From assembly GCA_035549015.1 (NCBI GenBank), contig DASZRW010000045.1, positions 1-64,000 of the forward strand: DNA of 64,000 nucleotides, read 5' to 3'. A model generated the notes under the pieces. That model worked only from the letters and a program-made list of their open reading frames with translations. It was not told where the DNA came from and made no database searches. The translations under genes were made by a program, and so were the position numbers. The DNA is from JAFDZV01 sp035549015 (GTDB taxonomy: Bacteria > Bacteroidota > Ignavibacteria > OLB7). Shown in pieces: positions 44,679 to 54,144 of the stretch. The stretch's first letter is position 1; the number at the start of each line of letters is the position of its first letter.

Positions 44679-45515
44679 CTACCAGTGCAGGCCGACGCCG
44701 ATGGCGTGACGCATGCCGACGTTTGCGACATAGGACCCGCCGTACTCCAGCAGTACCGTCTCCGCTGCGTAACTGAGTCCGGCGGCCACCCGCTCTGGCG
44801 TCACCCCGGCGCCGAAGCGGAGCGTCAGGCGGTCTGCAGGGATGTGGGAGATACCGAACGATGCGCCGGCGGAACGTTCGGACTCGTGTGCGATGTCGAA
44901 GGAGACGGTGGTCTGCGGGACGAGATCGAACGCAACGCCGAGCGAGATGCTCTGCGGGAACGGCGTGCCGGCGATCGACGACCGGGTGAGATTACGCACC
45001 GCCGCCGCAGCACGCATTCGTACGTTCAGGCGGAGCAGGAAGCCGGCGTCCAGTTCCGGCGCCGTGGCTGCGCCGTAGCCTCGTACTGCGATGGCATGAA
45101 GCCGGAACGCGACGCCGATCCGTACATCCTGCGCAACGGAATACGCTCCGGCAATGCCGGCGGAGATCTCGCTGTAGCTCAGCGCACCGACGCCGCCGAT
45201 CGTCGCGGCCAGCGCCAGAGTGGTGTCGTGCCTCCAGGATGCCATGGCCGAGCCATCGCGGTATCCCTCGATTCCCAGCGCGGATGGTGCGAACGCCGCG
45301 GCGAACGTGCGGGCGGAGTCCGATGCCGTGGCAGCGGGGTTGGCTGCCGCAAACCACGGGCTCTCCGTCCGCGCGGTCACGGCGCCGGCCATCGCGATGC
45401 CGGGCGGCGAGTTCCAGTTCTGCCCCGTGACGGCGCCTGGAAGGGCAAGCAGAATCAGGCAGGGAAGCGAAGTCCCCTTTATCCAATGGATGCGGTTCAG
45501 TATGTTGTTTTTCAT
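44679..45515 (-). CDS. PorV/PorQ-like outer membrane beta-barrel
   Basis: 278 residues from the ATG at 45515, with a signal peptide ending AVTGQ. The mature start (PPGIAMAGAVTARTESPW, then AANPAATA) matches the PorV/PorQ/UPF0164 barrel class, which begins with a GxAxxxAxGGA-like strand and an asparagine-proline-alanine turn. PorV is a shuttle for T9SS cargo; PorQ is less defined. No further T9SS barrel motif is clear, so the exact member is uncertain. It is the first gene of the minus-strand envelope group and divergent from the PorD-like gene. Confidence 0.65.
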   Translation of the reverse strand: MKNNILNRIHWIKGTSLPCLILLALPGAVTGQNWNSPPGIAMAGAVTARTESPWFAAANPAATASDSARTFAAAFAPSALGIEGYRDGSAMASWRHDTTLALAATIGGVGALSYSEISAGIAGAYSVAQDVRIGVAFRLHAIAVRGYGAATAPELDAGFLLRLNVRMRAAAAVRNLTRSSIAGTPFPQSISLGVAFDLVPQTTVSFDIAHESERSAGASFGISHIPADRLTLRFGAGVTPERVAAGLSYAAETVLLEYGGSYVANVGMRHAIGVGLHW

Positions 45516-45764
45516 CACGGCCCCCACGGATGAAGGATCCACAATGCGCCGAACAATTGCCGTGTGAAATGATGCAGGGAGGATGACGTGTGGAAGGGAG
45601 GAGAGGAGACGGCTCGGTGCCGATAGCTTCCAGCGGGGAGCGATCCCCAACCTGCTTGCAGGCATGTTGGTTCCGCATCTGATGGAAGCTGTAAACCTGC
45701 TGCGCGTGCGCAGGTCCGAACCATCCGGACAACGCTCAACTTACGAAGACGGTTCAATCAGTCA

Positions 45765-46688
45765 ATGCGCTCTACCATGATCAGATTTCGGATCGCCGTT
45801 TCCGCGGCTGCGATGCTGCTTCTCGGTTTCACGTTCCAGTCCGTCAGGGCACAGGAGATCGATGCAACGGTGTCGGTAAACGTCGAGCAGCTTCCCATCG
45901 CCAGCCAGCAGGAGCTCTCTACGTTTGCCGACGACCTGAAGCGCTATGTCGAGAACACTCGCTGGACCGGTGAGAACTGGGAGGGGCCGAAGATCAAGAT
46001 GAACTTTGCAGTGATCTTTACCGGAGCCAGCGGCGATGGCATGTATTCCACGCGTCTCGTTGTGGGAAGCCAGCGCCGCATCAACAACTCCGAAAAGACC
46101 TCGCCGATGGTGAAGATCCTGGACGACTCCTGGAGCTTCAGCTACACGCGCAACCAGCCGTTCGTGCAGGATCCCACGCGCTACGATCCGCTTACCGGGT
46201 TGATCGACTTCTACGTCTACGTGGCAATCGGCCTGGACTTCGACAGCTACGCGTATCTCGGGGGTGCCTCCACCTACGAGAAGGCGTGGACGCTGGCCCA
46301 GCGCGCGCAGATCCGTACGGACGTGGATGGTTGGAAGACGGACGTTACTCCCGGCACGTTCTCCAAGTACGGGCTTATCCGCGAGCTCACGGAGATGCGT
46401 TTCGCACCGCTGCGCAGATTCATCTTCAACTATCATTACAACGGTCTCGATCTCACCTCGAGCAACAAACAGGCCGCGCTGGACTCCATCAACACCTACA
46501 TCGGCGATCTCGTTATTGCGAAGGACAAGCTGGTGCAGCCAAGCGTGTTGCTTCGCGTGATGAACGACGCCAAGTACATGGAGTTCGCGGAGCTGTTTGC
46601 CGGCTACACCGATCCCGTTATCTGGCGCAAGCTCATCTATCTCGATCCGGGCCATCAGTCCACCTTCGAACAGGCGCGCGATCGATAG
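45765..46688 (+). CDS. DUF4835 family protein (PorD-like T9SS factor)
   Basis: 307 residues (ATG at 45777 is also possible). The signal ends SVRAQ. The mature protein begins with the DUF4835 pattern (VSVNVEQLPIASQQELSTF, then LKRYVENTRWTGENWEGP), continues with KIKMNFAVIFTG and LVVGSQRRINNSEK, and has LIDFYVYVAIGLDFDSYAYLGG. DUF4835 proteins are called PorD in the type IX secretion system, where they act in the periplasm or outer membrane. The window has seven likely T9SS cargo proteins, which fits. A perfect terminator closes the gene. Confidence 0.85.
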   Translation: MRSTMIRFRIAVSAAAMLLLGFTFQSVRAQEIDATVSVNVEQLPIASQQELSTFADDLKRYVENTRWTGENWEGPKIKMNFAVIFTGASGDGMYSTRLVVGSQRRINNSEKTSPMVKILDDSWSFSYTRNQPFVQDPTRYDPLTGLIDFYVYVAIGLDFDSYAYLGGASTYEKAWTLAQRAQIRTDVDGWKTDVTPGTFSKYGLIRELTEMRFAPLRRFIFNYHYNGLDLTSSNKQAALDSINTYIGDLVIAKDKLVQPSVLLRVMNDAKYMEFAELFAGYTDPVIWRKLIYLDPGHQSTFEQARDR

Positions 46689-46727
46689 CCGCCTCCGGCG
46701 ATCCATCGTATCGGGATACCTCAACGA

Positions 46728-46761
46728 AAAGCGCTCCGGCAGTCGGCTGCCGGAGCGCTTT
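46728..46761. terminator. Strong bidirectional terminator
   Basis: AAAGCGCTCCGGCAG (46728-46742) pairs perfectly with CTGCCGGAGCGCTTT (46747-46761) around a 4-base loop. It separates the converging PorD-like and subtilase genes and serves both. Confidence 0.85.
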
Positions 46762-46789
46762 GCATTACGGTGGCCGGCTTCCGGCTCTC

Positions 46790-49678
46790 CTACGGATTCC
46801 GATGCAGCACCTTTCCGTGCGCTACCGCCCCATTGCCGGAGACTTCGTACAGATAGGTTCCCGGAGCAAGCGCGCCTGTTTGAACGGCCAGTGAATGTGC
46901 CCCGGCCGCGAGAGCCTTCCAGCGCTGTGTCAGCACCGGGCGTCCGAGCAGATCGTAGAGGGTGATGGAAACATCCCCTCCCGTTCGCATTGCCGTCTGG
47001 AACGTCAGCAGGCCGGCGAACGGATTCGGCATCGTGGATGCCGTGATCTCGCGGTCGGGCTCCAGACCCGGGAGCGCAACGCCGCTGGCATGGAAGAGCG
47101 TTGCAGCATGGTCCGCGGCTGCGCGCAGACTGTCGAACGTGGGAGCGGCCAGAAGCGCGAACGGCACCTCCGTCCACGCCCCATTCTCGAGCGAGAACGG
47201 TCCGCCCCCCACAACCATCGCCATGTCGTCGATCGTATTGTTCTCGTGCACGTCGCTGGCAAGCGTCCCCCACTTCCGCTCCGATGTGAAGTTGGTGTTC
47301 ACGCTGTCCGTCTCGTTGTCCACCGCATAGTAGCTCATCGGCAATGTCCCGAGCAGGGTTGCCCCAACCCATGGAGTGGTGGCATTCAGTCCGGTGTTCC
47401 GTTGATAGCCCAGGCGATGCGCCGGATCGAATCCGGTCTGATCGTTGTAGCTGGTGGGGCTTACGTCCCAGTCCAGATAGAGCCCGCAGCGAAGACCGTC
47501 CAGCCGGGCTCCACTCGTGTTGGTGATGCGATAGACAACGATCACGCAGTTGGCCGATGCCGAATCGCGGTACTCGTAGGTAGTCATCGCAACATCCACG
47601 CCAACCCTTCGCCCGGCCGGAACGTGAGCGTCGTCGAAACGGGCAAGGCCGATCTGCGCGCTGCTGTCCTGCGTCACGTGCAGGCGGTACGGATTCCTGA
47701 GTTCGAAGCCCTCCGCGGTCCCGTTGAACAGCCCGCCGATCCGCACCACGTCCGACACGTGCTCCGCATCCCTGCCGATCATCAGGCCGCCGTGGAACAG
47801 CAGATCGCCGCTCGTGCGATAGGTGACGCCGTCGCCGCGCTGCTGGTCGACACCGTCGTGGCCGATGTTGCCTGTGCTGTTGAACGTTGCCGCGATCCGG
47901 TTGTAGTCCGTCGTGAGATACGTTGGCGCTCCGGGAAGCGTCACGTACTGAACGTTGCTCCGGTCCGAAGTGGAGATCGTGAACTTCAGAACGATGTCCG
48001 TGTTCGGCGCAACGGAGTTGGGAACCGTGAACCGGAATGGCGTTGCGGTCAGGGCACGCTGCTCGCCGGACGTCATCGGGCCCAGGTCCAGTTGCGACGG
48101 CGCAACCGTCAGGTCCGGCACCGTCGTGCATTCCACATCGATGTGGACATTGGTGGCACCTGCAAGCAGGTTCGCGATCGTGGGTGTGAACACCACGTTC
48201 TCGCCCGGATCCAGGCCGCCGTCCGGAACGGTCTCGGAGACATCGTAGCGAAGCATCCGGGCCGACGCGATCGTGGAGGCCTCCGCCAGCGCGCGATAGG
48301 CGTTCACCCGCCCGGTGCCCATCTTCGCCGCGGCCGATCCCATCCACGGCGTCATGTCGTCCGCCGTTGCGCGGAGCGCCTCTGCCACCTGGTCGCTCGT
48401 CATGCCGGGAAACTTCGCGTAGAGGAGTGCCGCAACGCCGCTCACCATCGGCGCCGAGAAGGAGGTGCCGTCGTCGAACCGGTACGATCCGAACGAGAGC
48501 GTATAGATGTTGGTTCCCGGAGCCGAGAGATCCACGCGGTTGCTGTAGTTGCTGAAGCTTGCCTTCACGTTCCCCTCCGTGATGGAGGCAACGGAGATCA
48601 CTCCCTTGTAGGAGGCGGGGAAGTAGTCCACCTCGCGATTGTCGTTGCCGGCTGCAGCCACCACCAGCACGTGCAGATCCTGCGTCACATGTTCGAAGAG
48701 CTCCCGCTCCGAACGCGATATGTCGGTTCCGCCCCAACTGCAGTTGATGACCTTCGCCTTCATCTTCGCGGCGTACAGAACGCCCAGCGCGCCGTTGTGG
48801 ATCTGCGTTTCCGGGATGGGCCGGTCGTCCGCAACCTTCACGTTCATGATGCGTGCGCCGAATGCCACGCCTGCGATGCCCACGCCGTTGTTCCCGATGC
48901 CGGCGGCCACTCCCGCGGTCTCGGTTCCATGCTCCTCCGACGCTGCGGAGGGGTCGTTGTCCGGATTCTCTCCGTTCGATCCGGAGAAATCGTATCCCCA
49001 CCAGTCATCCACGTATCCGTTGCCGTCGTTGTCGATGCCGTCGGAACTCATGTCGCCGTTCGGCCCGGGGCCCATCTCCCCCGGGTTGATCCAGATGGAC
49101 TTCTCGAGATCCTCGTGATAGCGTTCGATGCCGGTATCGGTGATGGCGATGATGATGGTGCTGTCCGCGCGCGTCAGCTCCCACGCCTGCTTGGCTCTGA
49201 TGGAATCCAGGTACCACTGCAGCCCGATGCCGGGATCGTTCGGCAGGGAGAGCGGGTAGCGGGGATAATCGGGCTCCGCATACTCCACGCCCGGAAGCAT
49301 CCCGAACGCGGCGGCCACATCCTCCGGCCGTTCGTTGCTCGAGTAACGAACAACCATGATGCGTTCCAGCGATGCGATGCGGCTGTCCGCCAGGGAAATC
49401 TTGTAGCTCCCGTTCCCCAGCTCCAGCAGCTTCGGCTCGATCCATGGACGAACGTCGTACGCACCGAACCGTGCGCCCGTCTCCCCGAATGTCGCAGTGG
49501 TCACATGGCCGGCGAACGCCTCCGGTGTCACCCTCACCAGGATCCGCCCCGGCTCGCCGCGGGAGGGAAGTGCGGCGGTTCCGTTCTTCGTCCGCAGCGC
49601 CTGGGCATGTGCCGGCGCTGTCATCAGGAGTGTGAGGAGCAGGAGGGCCGATAGCGAAACGAAACAACGATTCATCAT
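46790..49678 (-). CDS. T9SS-exported subtilase (S8 family) A
   Basis: 962 residues from the ATG at 49678 (signal ends APAHAQ). After an inhibitor-like N region (VEYAEPDYPRYPLSLPNDP) comes the S8 protease: Asp181 in IAITDTGIE, His250 in SEEHGTETAGVAAG, the oxyanion Asn region AAAGNDNREV, and Ser406 in FDDGTSFSAPMVSG. The post-catalytic part includes an anchored beta block with ITNTSGARLDGLRCGLYLDW, and a Por sorting domain ends it (LAPGTYLYEVSG). It should digest proteins at or beyond the outer membrane. It is transcribed after its tandem paralogue, 64 bases away. Confidence 0.92.
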   Translation of the reverse strand: MMNRCFVSLSALLLLTLLMTAPAHAQALRTKNGTAALPSRGEPGRILVRVTPEAFAGHVTTATFGETGARFGAYDVRPWIEPKLLELGNGSYKISLADSRIASLERIMVVRYSSNERPEDVAAAFGMLPGVEYAEPDYPRYPLSLPNDPGIGLQWYLDSIRAKQAWELTRADSTIIIAITDTGIERYHEDLEKSIWINPGEMGPGPNGDMSSDGIDNDGNGYVDDWWGYDFSGSNGENPDNDPSAASEEHGTETAGVAAGIGNNGVGIAGVAFGARIMNVKVADDRPIPETQIHNGALGVLYAAKMKAKVINCSWGGTDISRSERELFEHVTQDLHVLVVAAAGNDNREVDYFPASYKGVISVASITEGNVKASFSNYSNRVDLSAPGTNIYTLSFGSYRFDDGTSFSAPMVSGVAALLYAKFPGMTSDQVAEALRATADDMTPWMGSAAAKMGTGRVNAYRALAEASTIASARMLRYDVSETVPDGGLDPGENVVFTPTIANLLAGATNVHIDVECTTVPDLTVAPSQLDLGPMTSGEQRALTATPFRFTVPNSVAPNTDIVLKFTISTSDRSNVQYVTLPGAPTYLTTDYNRIAATFNSTGNIGHDGVDQQRGDGVTYRTSGDLLFHGGLMIGRDAEHVSDVVRIGGLFNGTAEGFELRNPYRLHVTQDSSAQIGLARFDDAHVPAGRRVGVDVAMTTYEYRDSASANCVIVVYRITNTSGARLDGLRCGLYLDWDVSPTSYNDQTGFDPAHRLGYQRNTGLNATTPWVGATLLGTLPMSYYAVDNETDSVNTNFTSERKWGTLASDVHENNTIDDMAMVVGGGPFSLENGAWTEVPFALLAAPTFDSLRAAADHAATLFHASGVALPGLEPDREITASTMPNPFAGLLTFQTAMRTGGDVSITLYDLLGRPVLTQRWKALAAGAHSLAVQTGALAPGTYLYEVSGNGAVAHGKVLHRNP

Positions 49679-49742
49679 GAGCAATTGGGATAGAGTCTTC
49701 GCGCGGATGGCCGCCTGAGCCGTGCGCGGCACGGGGCACGCG

Positions 49743-52625
49743 CTACTCGCCGATATGCACCAGCTTCCGGGAGATAAACTGGTCGAACGCATGCATCTGC
49801 ACAAGATATACTTCGCTCGGCTGGCTCCCCGGTGTAAACCGCACCACATGTGTCCCGCGGGCATAGTGATCGTTCGTGAGCTGCGCGACATGCTGGCCGA
49901 GAGTATTATAGACGTCGATCGATACATAACCGTCGCGCGGCATGGAGAAGGAAAGATCGGTATACCCGGTGAACGGGTTCGGCGTTGCCTGATCCAGCGT
50001 TAACTCCTCGGGGAGCATGATCGGGCCGCCGGGGATATAGCCCAGCGCCGCGTAGCGTGCGAGGATGGAATCGGCCGTGATCTTCAGCTCCGTCAGATTT
50101 ACTCCGGCAAGCAGTGCGAACGCAACAAGGGTGTCCGCGCCGGGTTGAAGATCGATCGGTCCGGCTCCGATAACCATGGAACAATCTCCGACGTTGGATT
50201 CCTCACGTTGCACGCCGTTGGACATCGAATTCCACTTCTCCACCTGATAGAATCCGTTGCTCAGCGGGGGCGCTCCGTTGTCCATCGCGTTGAAGTCCAT
50301 CGGCTGATTGCTCAGCAGCATCGCTCCTGCAAAGGGGAGGCGGTTGTTGAGCGTGTTGTGCGCATGCCCCATGCGATGCGAGAGGTCGGAACCGACGCGA
50401 TCGAACGCGCCGTTCACGCCGATGTCCCAGTCCAGGTACAGCGCACAGTGCAGGCCGATCAGCGGCGCGCCGGAAGTGTTCCTGATTCTGTAGAACAGGA
50501 AGGTTGCATTCGCGATGGAGGGTGCGGAGTATTGAACCGTGCGCAGCCCTACATCGATGCCGATCTTCTGCGACTGGGTCAGGTGGGCGTCGTTGAACGT
50601 TGCGGTGCCAACCATGGCGTTCTCCGGGGCGGATATCGCAACGCGATACGGCGCGACAACCTGCAGCCCCTGGCTCTGCGCGGCCTGATCGCCTGCGCGG
50701 ACCACATCGGCAAGGCGGTCCGGCGAGACGCCGATCATCAATCCGCCTTCGGCAAGCAGATTCTGCGACGTGTCGATCCGGAACCCCAGCCCCTGTTCGT
50801 TTGCCGGGAAGTCGTTGAAACCGATCCGTCCGTTTCCGGTGAACGTGACCGTTGTGCGATTGAACGCAGTGGTGGCGTAGTTCGGGTTCACCATCACATC
50901 CACACGCAGCGTGCCGATCTCCGTGCCGTTATCCAGAGCGATCAGCCGGAGCGGGAGCTTGTAGTCCAGCGGCAGCGGCGACGGTACCTGAAGCCGGAAC
51001 GAGCCCGGATGGCTGCTTCGTACATCCCCCTGTTCCATCACACCGAAACTCTCCACCGGCGTATCCACCGGTATCGTGCCGCTTGCAGCATCGAGCTCGA
51101 CGCGAAGGTCCGTCACGCGGCGCAGCAGATTCTTTACGGACGCCCGTACCTCGATCCATTCGCCCGGCTCGATGATGCCATCCGGGCGTTCCTCGATGAT
51201 GGAGTCGCTCACGATGGAGGCCCATGCGGCCGCCGGGCCAACCTGGATGGCTCGCGCAAGATTCAGCCGGCCGCTTCCGAGCAGATAGCGATAGGCGGGA
51301 TTGATGGAGTCGATGTTGTCCGCTGTGGCGCGAAGCACGGCGGCGATCTCCTCGGGCGTCAGGCCGGGATACTTCAGCGCCACGAGCGCGGCCGCGCCGG
51401 CCACCACCGGTGACGCCATCGACGTACCGCTTGCCGTTCGATAGGGACCATTGCCGTTGCCGAAGGCGAGCGGCGTCGTGGAGAAGATTCCGTCGCCCGG
51501 TGCCGTGAGGCCGACGTGCGTGTTGTAGTTGCTGAAGAAGGAACGCTGGTCATCCAGCACCACGGAGGAAACGGAGAGCACGCCGCGATACGATGCCGGG
51601 TAGGAGTTGATCTCCCCGCCGTTGTTTCCCGCGGCCGCGACCACCAGCGAACCCCACGACGTCACCGTATCGATCAACTCCTGCTCGGCCCTGGAGAAGC
51701 CCGGCCCGCCCCAGCTGCAGTTGATGATCCTGGCTCCCATGCGTGCCGAATAGAGAATGCCGTCGTGCCCCTTCGTGACAAGCGGATCGCCGCTCGCCTC
51801 GTCGTCGCTGATCTTCACGGACATGAGCTGCACGCCGTATGCCACTCCCGCAATGCCGGTGGTGTTGTCGCCCGTTGCACCGGCGATGCCGGCAACATGC
51901 GTTCCATGCCAGTAGTGGGGCGTGGGATCGTTGTCCGGAGTGTAACCGTCCGTTCCGCCGAAGTCGTAGCCGGCCCAGTCGTCAACCAGGCCGTTGCCAT
52001 CATCGTCCACGCCGTTCGTCCGCTTGTCGCGACCCTGACCGTCCGTGCCCGTCTCTCCCTGGTTCTGCCACAGGGCGGCCTTCAGATCCGGATGTGTCGG
52101 GTCGATGCCGGTGTCGGTGATGGCGATGATGATGGAGCTGTTGCCGCGGATCGCGTCCCACGCAGTATAGGCGCCCACCCGTTCGAGATACCACTGCTGG
52201 CTCAGGTACTGATCGTTCGGAACGTAGCTCAGCGTGCGCACGTAGGCCGGCTCCGCGTACTCGATCCCCGGCAGCAACGCCGCGGCGCGCGCAACGTCGG
52301 CCGGTGCGGCGTTGGAGCGATAATGCACCGTGAGAATCCGGCCAAGCGAGCCTCCCTGCGCCGCACTGCTCTTGTACAGACCGGAAGGCCTGGCATTGAG
52401 GAGGCCGGGGTTGAGCCACGAGCCGGCGCTTTCGATGCCGTAGCTCCCGGCGATCGGCTCCAGTGCTGCCATGGCCGCCGCCGCCGGGTCCCGGCCGGAC
52501 TCGCGTACCTTTACGACGATGATATGCTGATGCGCGACCGGTTCCTGCGCACGCGCCCGGCTCGCTACGATCAGCATGGCTGCTGCGGCCAGCAGCGTGC
52601 AACGGATATCGATTGTACGCATCAT
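49743..52625 (-). CDS. T9SS-exported subtilase (S8 family) B
   Basis: 960 residues from the ATG at 52625, with a signal ending SRARAQ. The catalytic set is complete: Asp171 in IAITDTGIDPTH, His240 in YWHGTHVAGIAG, and Ser402 in TASGTSMASPVVAG. The pro-like region has GIEYAEPAYVRTLSY. The post-catalytic block IRNTSGAPLIGLHCALYLDW and the C-terminal sorting domain parallel protein A, so the pair arose by duplication. The gene is first of the two on the minus strand, and the TPP riboswitch operon diverges from it. Confidence 0.92.
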   Translation of the reverse strand: MMRTIDIRCTLLAAAAMLIVASRARAQEPVAHQHIIVVKVRESGRDPAAAAMAALEPIAGSYGIESAGSWLNPGLLNARPSGLYKSSAAQGGSLGRILTVHYRSNAAPADVARAAALLPGIEYAEPAYVRTLSYVPNDQYLSQQWYLERVGAYTAWDAIRGNSSIIIAITDTGIDPTHPDLKAALWQNQGETGTDGQGRDKRTNGVDDDGNGLVDDWAGYDFGGTDGYTPDNDPTPHYWHGTHVAGIAGATGDNTTGIAGVAYGVQLMSVKISDDEASGDPLVTKGHDGILYSARMGARIINCSWGGPGFSRAEQELIDTVTSWGSLVVAAAGNNGGEINSYPASYRGVLSVSSVVLDDQRSFFSNYNTHVGLTAPGDGIFSTTPLAFGNGNGPYRTASGTSMASPVVAGAAALVALKYPGLTPEEIAAVLRATADNIDSINPAYRYLLGSGRLNLARAIQVGPAAAWASIVSDSIIEERPDGIIEPGEWIEVRASVKNLLRRVTDLRVELDAASGTIPVDTPVESFGVMEQGDVRSSHPGSFRLQVPSPLPLDYKLPLRLIALDNGTEIGTLRVDVMVNPNYATTAFNRTTVTFTGNGRIGFNDFPANEQGLGFRIDTSQNLLAEGGLMIGVSPDRLADVVRAGDQAAQSQGLQVVAPYRVAISAPENAMVGTATFNDAHLTQSQKIGIDVGLRTVQYSAPSIANATFLFYRIRNTSGAPLIGLHCALYLDWDIGVNGAFDRVGSDLSHRMGHAHNTLNNRLPFAGAMLLSNQPMDFNAMDNGAPPLSNGFYQVEKWNSMSNGVQREESNVGDCSMVIGAGPIDLQPGADTLVAFALLAGVNLTELKITADSILARYAALGYIPGGPIMLPEELTLDQATPNPFTGYTDLSFSMPRDGYVSIDVYNTLGQHVAQLTNDHYARGTHVVRFTPGSQPSEVYLVQMHAFDQFISRKLVHIGE

Positions 52626-52774
52626 GATCTCGCTACGATCGGCCCGGAAGTGCCGGGAGTCGCACCCGGGCAGCAACGACGAAGATGGCGGCTTTTCCGC
52701 TCAATTGCATGGGAAAAATTTTGTGCAGCATCGCCGGGCTCCTCGTGCGATGCTTCTGCTCTGGAGTGGGGAAG

Positions 52775-52782
52775 CTATATTT
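52775..52782 (+). promoter_or_regulatory. Bacteroidota-type -7 box of the thiamine operon
   Basis: TATATTTG is a full match to TAnnTTTG and ends just before the riboswitch P1 helix, so transcription would start at about 52785. A TTC 19 bases upstream may serve as the -33 element. Confidence 0.6.
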
Positions 52783-52783
52783 G

Positions 52784-52874
52784 TCTGTCCGTTAGAGGTG
52801 CCCCGGCAGTGCCGGGGCTGAGATCATACTCTGGAACCTGATCCGGGTAATGCCGGCGGAGGAAATACGGACAG
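52784..52874 (+). promoter_or_regulatory. TPP riboswitch (THI element) upstream of the thiamine operon
   Basis: P1 is CTGTCCGT (52784-52791) with ACGGACAG (52867-52874). A GC hairpin (GCCCCGGC/GCCGGGGC, about 52799-52817) precedes the CTGAGA box (52818-52823). The pyrophosphate-binding arm GAACCTGATCCGGGTAATGC starts at 52834, followed by CGGCGGAGGAAA. These are the conserved THI-box blocks in the right order. It should turn the operon off when TPP is bound. A second CTGTCC at 52897-52902 can compete for the P1 3' strand. Confidence 0.93.
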
Positions 52875-53013
52875 ATGAAGATTCAGCCATCCTCACCTGT
52901 CCCTCCATAACGGTGCCGGCACGGCATCCGGCCAGTTCCAATCGAACTATACCTCAGGCGGCGAAATGTTACGCGCCGCGTTCCCTCCGGTGGTCTGCCA
53001 ATCGAACATCGAC

Positions 53014-54144
53014 ATGACCGTGGATTTCTGCGTGATAGGCGGCGGCATCGCCGGGCTTACGATCGCGCGTGCGCTTGCGCGCGGAGGAGTTCGCATTGCC
53101 CTGGTGGAACGCGGGGAGGCCGGCGCCGGCGCCGGCTTCGTTGCGGCCGGCATGCTCGCTCCGCTCGTGGAGGCACGGCTCGAGGAACGGGACGTGGTGG
53201 GCTTCGGCTACGAGGCGCTGCGATACTACCGGACGTTCATCGGCGAGCTGGAGGCGGAGACCGGCATGGGCGTTGGATACCGGGACGAAGGGACGCTGAT
53301 CGTTGCCACCGATCGTGACCAGGCCGGCCTGCTGCGACATCACTTCGAGGAGCAGGAGCAGCTTGGCCTTCCGGTGCAATGGATGAGCGGTTACGAGTGC
53401 CGCGTCCATGAACCATGCCTTGCTCCGGGAATCCCGGGAGGCATCTTCTCGCCGGAGGATCGCCAGCTGGACAATCGCGCACTGCTCGCGGCGCTGCGAA
53501 CCTTCTGCCTTCGGCATCCCGCTGTGAGCCTGGTGGAGCATGCCGCCGACGTTCGGATCGAAACACCCGGCGAGGTTCGTGTGGGCGAGTTGGTGATAGA
53601 GGCGGAACGGATCGTGCTTGCAACGGGAGCACGGGGCGATCTGCTCGGGCGCTGGGCTCCGCGGCTGGCCCGCGCAATCCGTCCGGTGAAGGGGCAGATC
53701 CTGCGACTCGATGGCTCCGCAATGCCGCTTCTCTCCCATGTGGTCCGTACGCCGGAAGTCTATCTCGTTCCCAAGGCCAACGGGACATTGGTTGTCGGAG
53801 CGAGCAGTGAAGATCGTGGCTTCGATGAGTCCATCACCGCCGGTGCGCTCTACGAGTTGCTCCGTGCGGCATGGGAATGTCTTCCCGGCATCTACGAGCT
53901 TCCGGTGCTGGAGACGCGCGCCGGCTTCCGTCCCGCAACCCCCGATCATGCGCCGATGCTCGGTGAGACGGGGCCGCACCGGCTTCTCCTCGCGATGGGA
54001 TACTATCGCCATGGCATTCTCTTCTCGCCCTATGCTGCATCGCTTCTGGCCGCCTGGATGTTGGGAGGGGAGCGGTCCAGGTGGCTGGATACATTTTCTC
54101 CGGAACGATTCCATGAAACTCATGCTGAACGGTCGCTCACTTGA
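53014..54144 (+). CDS. thiO: Glycine oxidase ThiO
   Basis: 376 residues from the ATG at 53014. An upstream ATG at 52966 is possible, but this start gives the FAD Rossmann motif DFCVIGGGIAGLTIARALA at once. The DAO fold continues with GFVAAGMLAPL, a substrate region (CLAPGIPGGIFSPEDRQLDNRALL) and the C-terminal FRPATPDHAPMLGE and MGYYRHGILFSPYAA motifs. It oxidises glycine to iminoacetate (dehydroglycine) for thiazole synthesis, the aerobic alternative to ThiH. It is the first gene after the riboswitch and overlaps thiS by 32 bases. Confidence 0.92.
   Translation: MTVDFCVIGGGIAGLTIARALARGGVRIALVERGEAGAGAGFVAAGMLAPLVEARLEERDVVGFGYEALRYYRTFIGELEAETGMGVGYRDEGTLIVATDRDQAGLLRHHFEEQEQLGLPVQWMSGYECRVHEPCLAPGIPGGIFSPEDRQLDNRALLAALRTFCLRHPAVSLVEHAADVRIETPGEVRVGELVIEAERIVLATGARGDLLGRWAPRLARAIRPVKGQILRLDGSAMPLLSHVVRTPEVYLVPKANGTLVVGASSEDRGFDESITAGALYELLRAAWECLPGIYELPVLETRAGFRPATPDHAPMLGETGPHRLLLAMGYYRHGILFSPYAASLLAAWMLGGERSRWLDTFSPERFHETHAERSLT

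Noticed and set aside
45762..49001. A 1079-codon open frame on the minus strand overlapping the PorD-like gene and subtilase A
   Set aside because: It is out of frame with subtilase A on the same strand; the translation is arginine/glycine-rich without any domain, a shadow of GC-rich coding DNA.
46895..49654. A 919-codon plus-strand frame antisense to subtilase A
   Set aside because: Antisense shadow of a gene with an intact catalytic triad; no domain or signal in its own translation.
52875..52910. 11-codon frame starting in the riboswitch 3' strand, possible leader peptide
   Set aside because: Too short to support; no ribosome site distinct from the aptamer and no regulatory codon run. It is mentioned under the riboswitch finding only.
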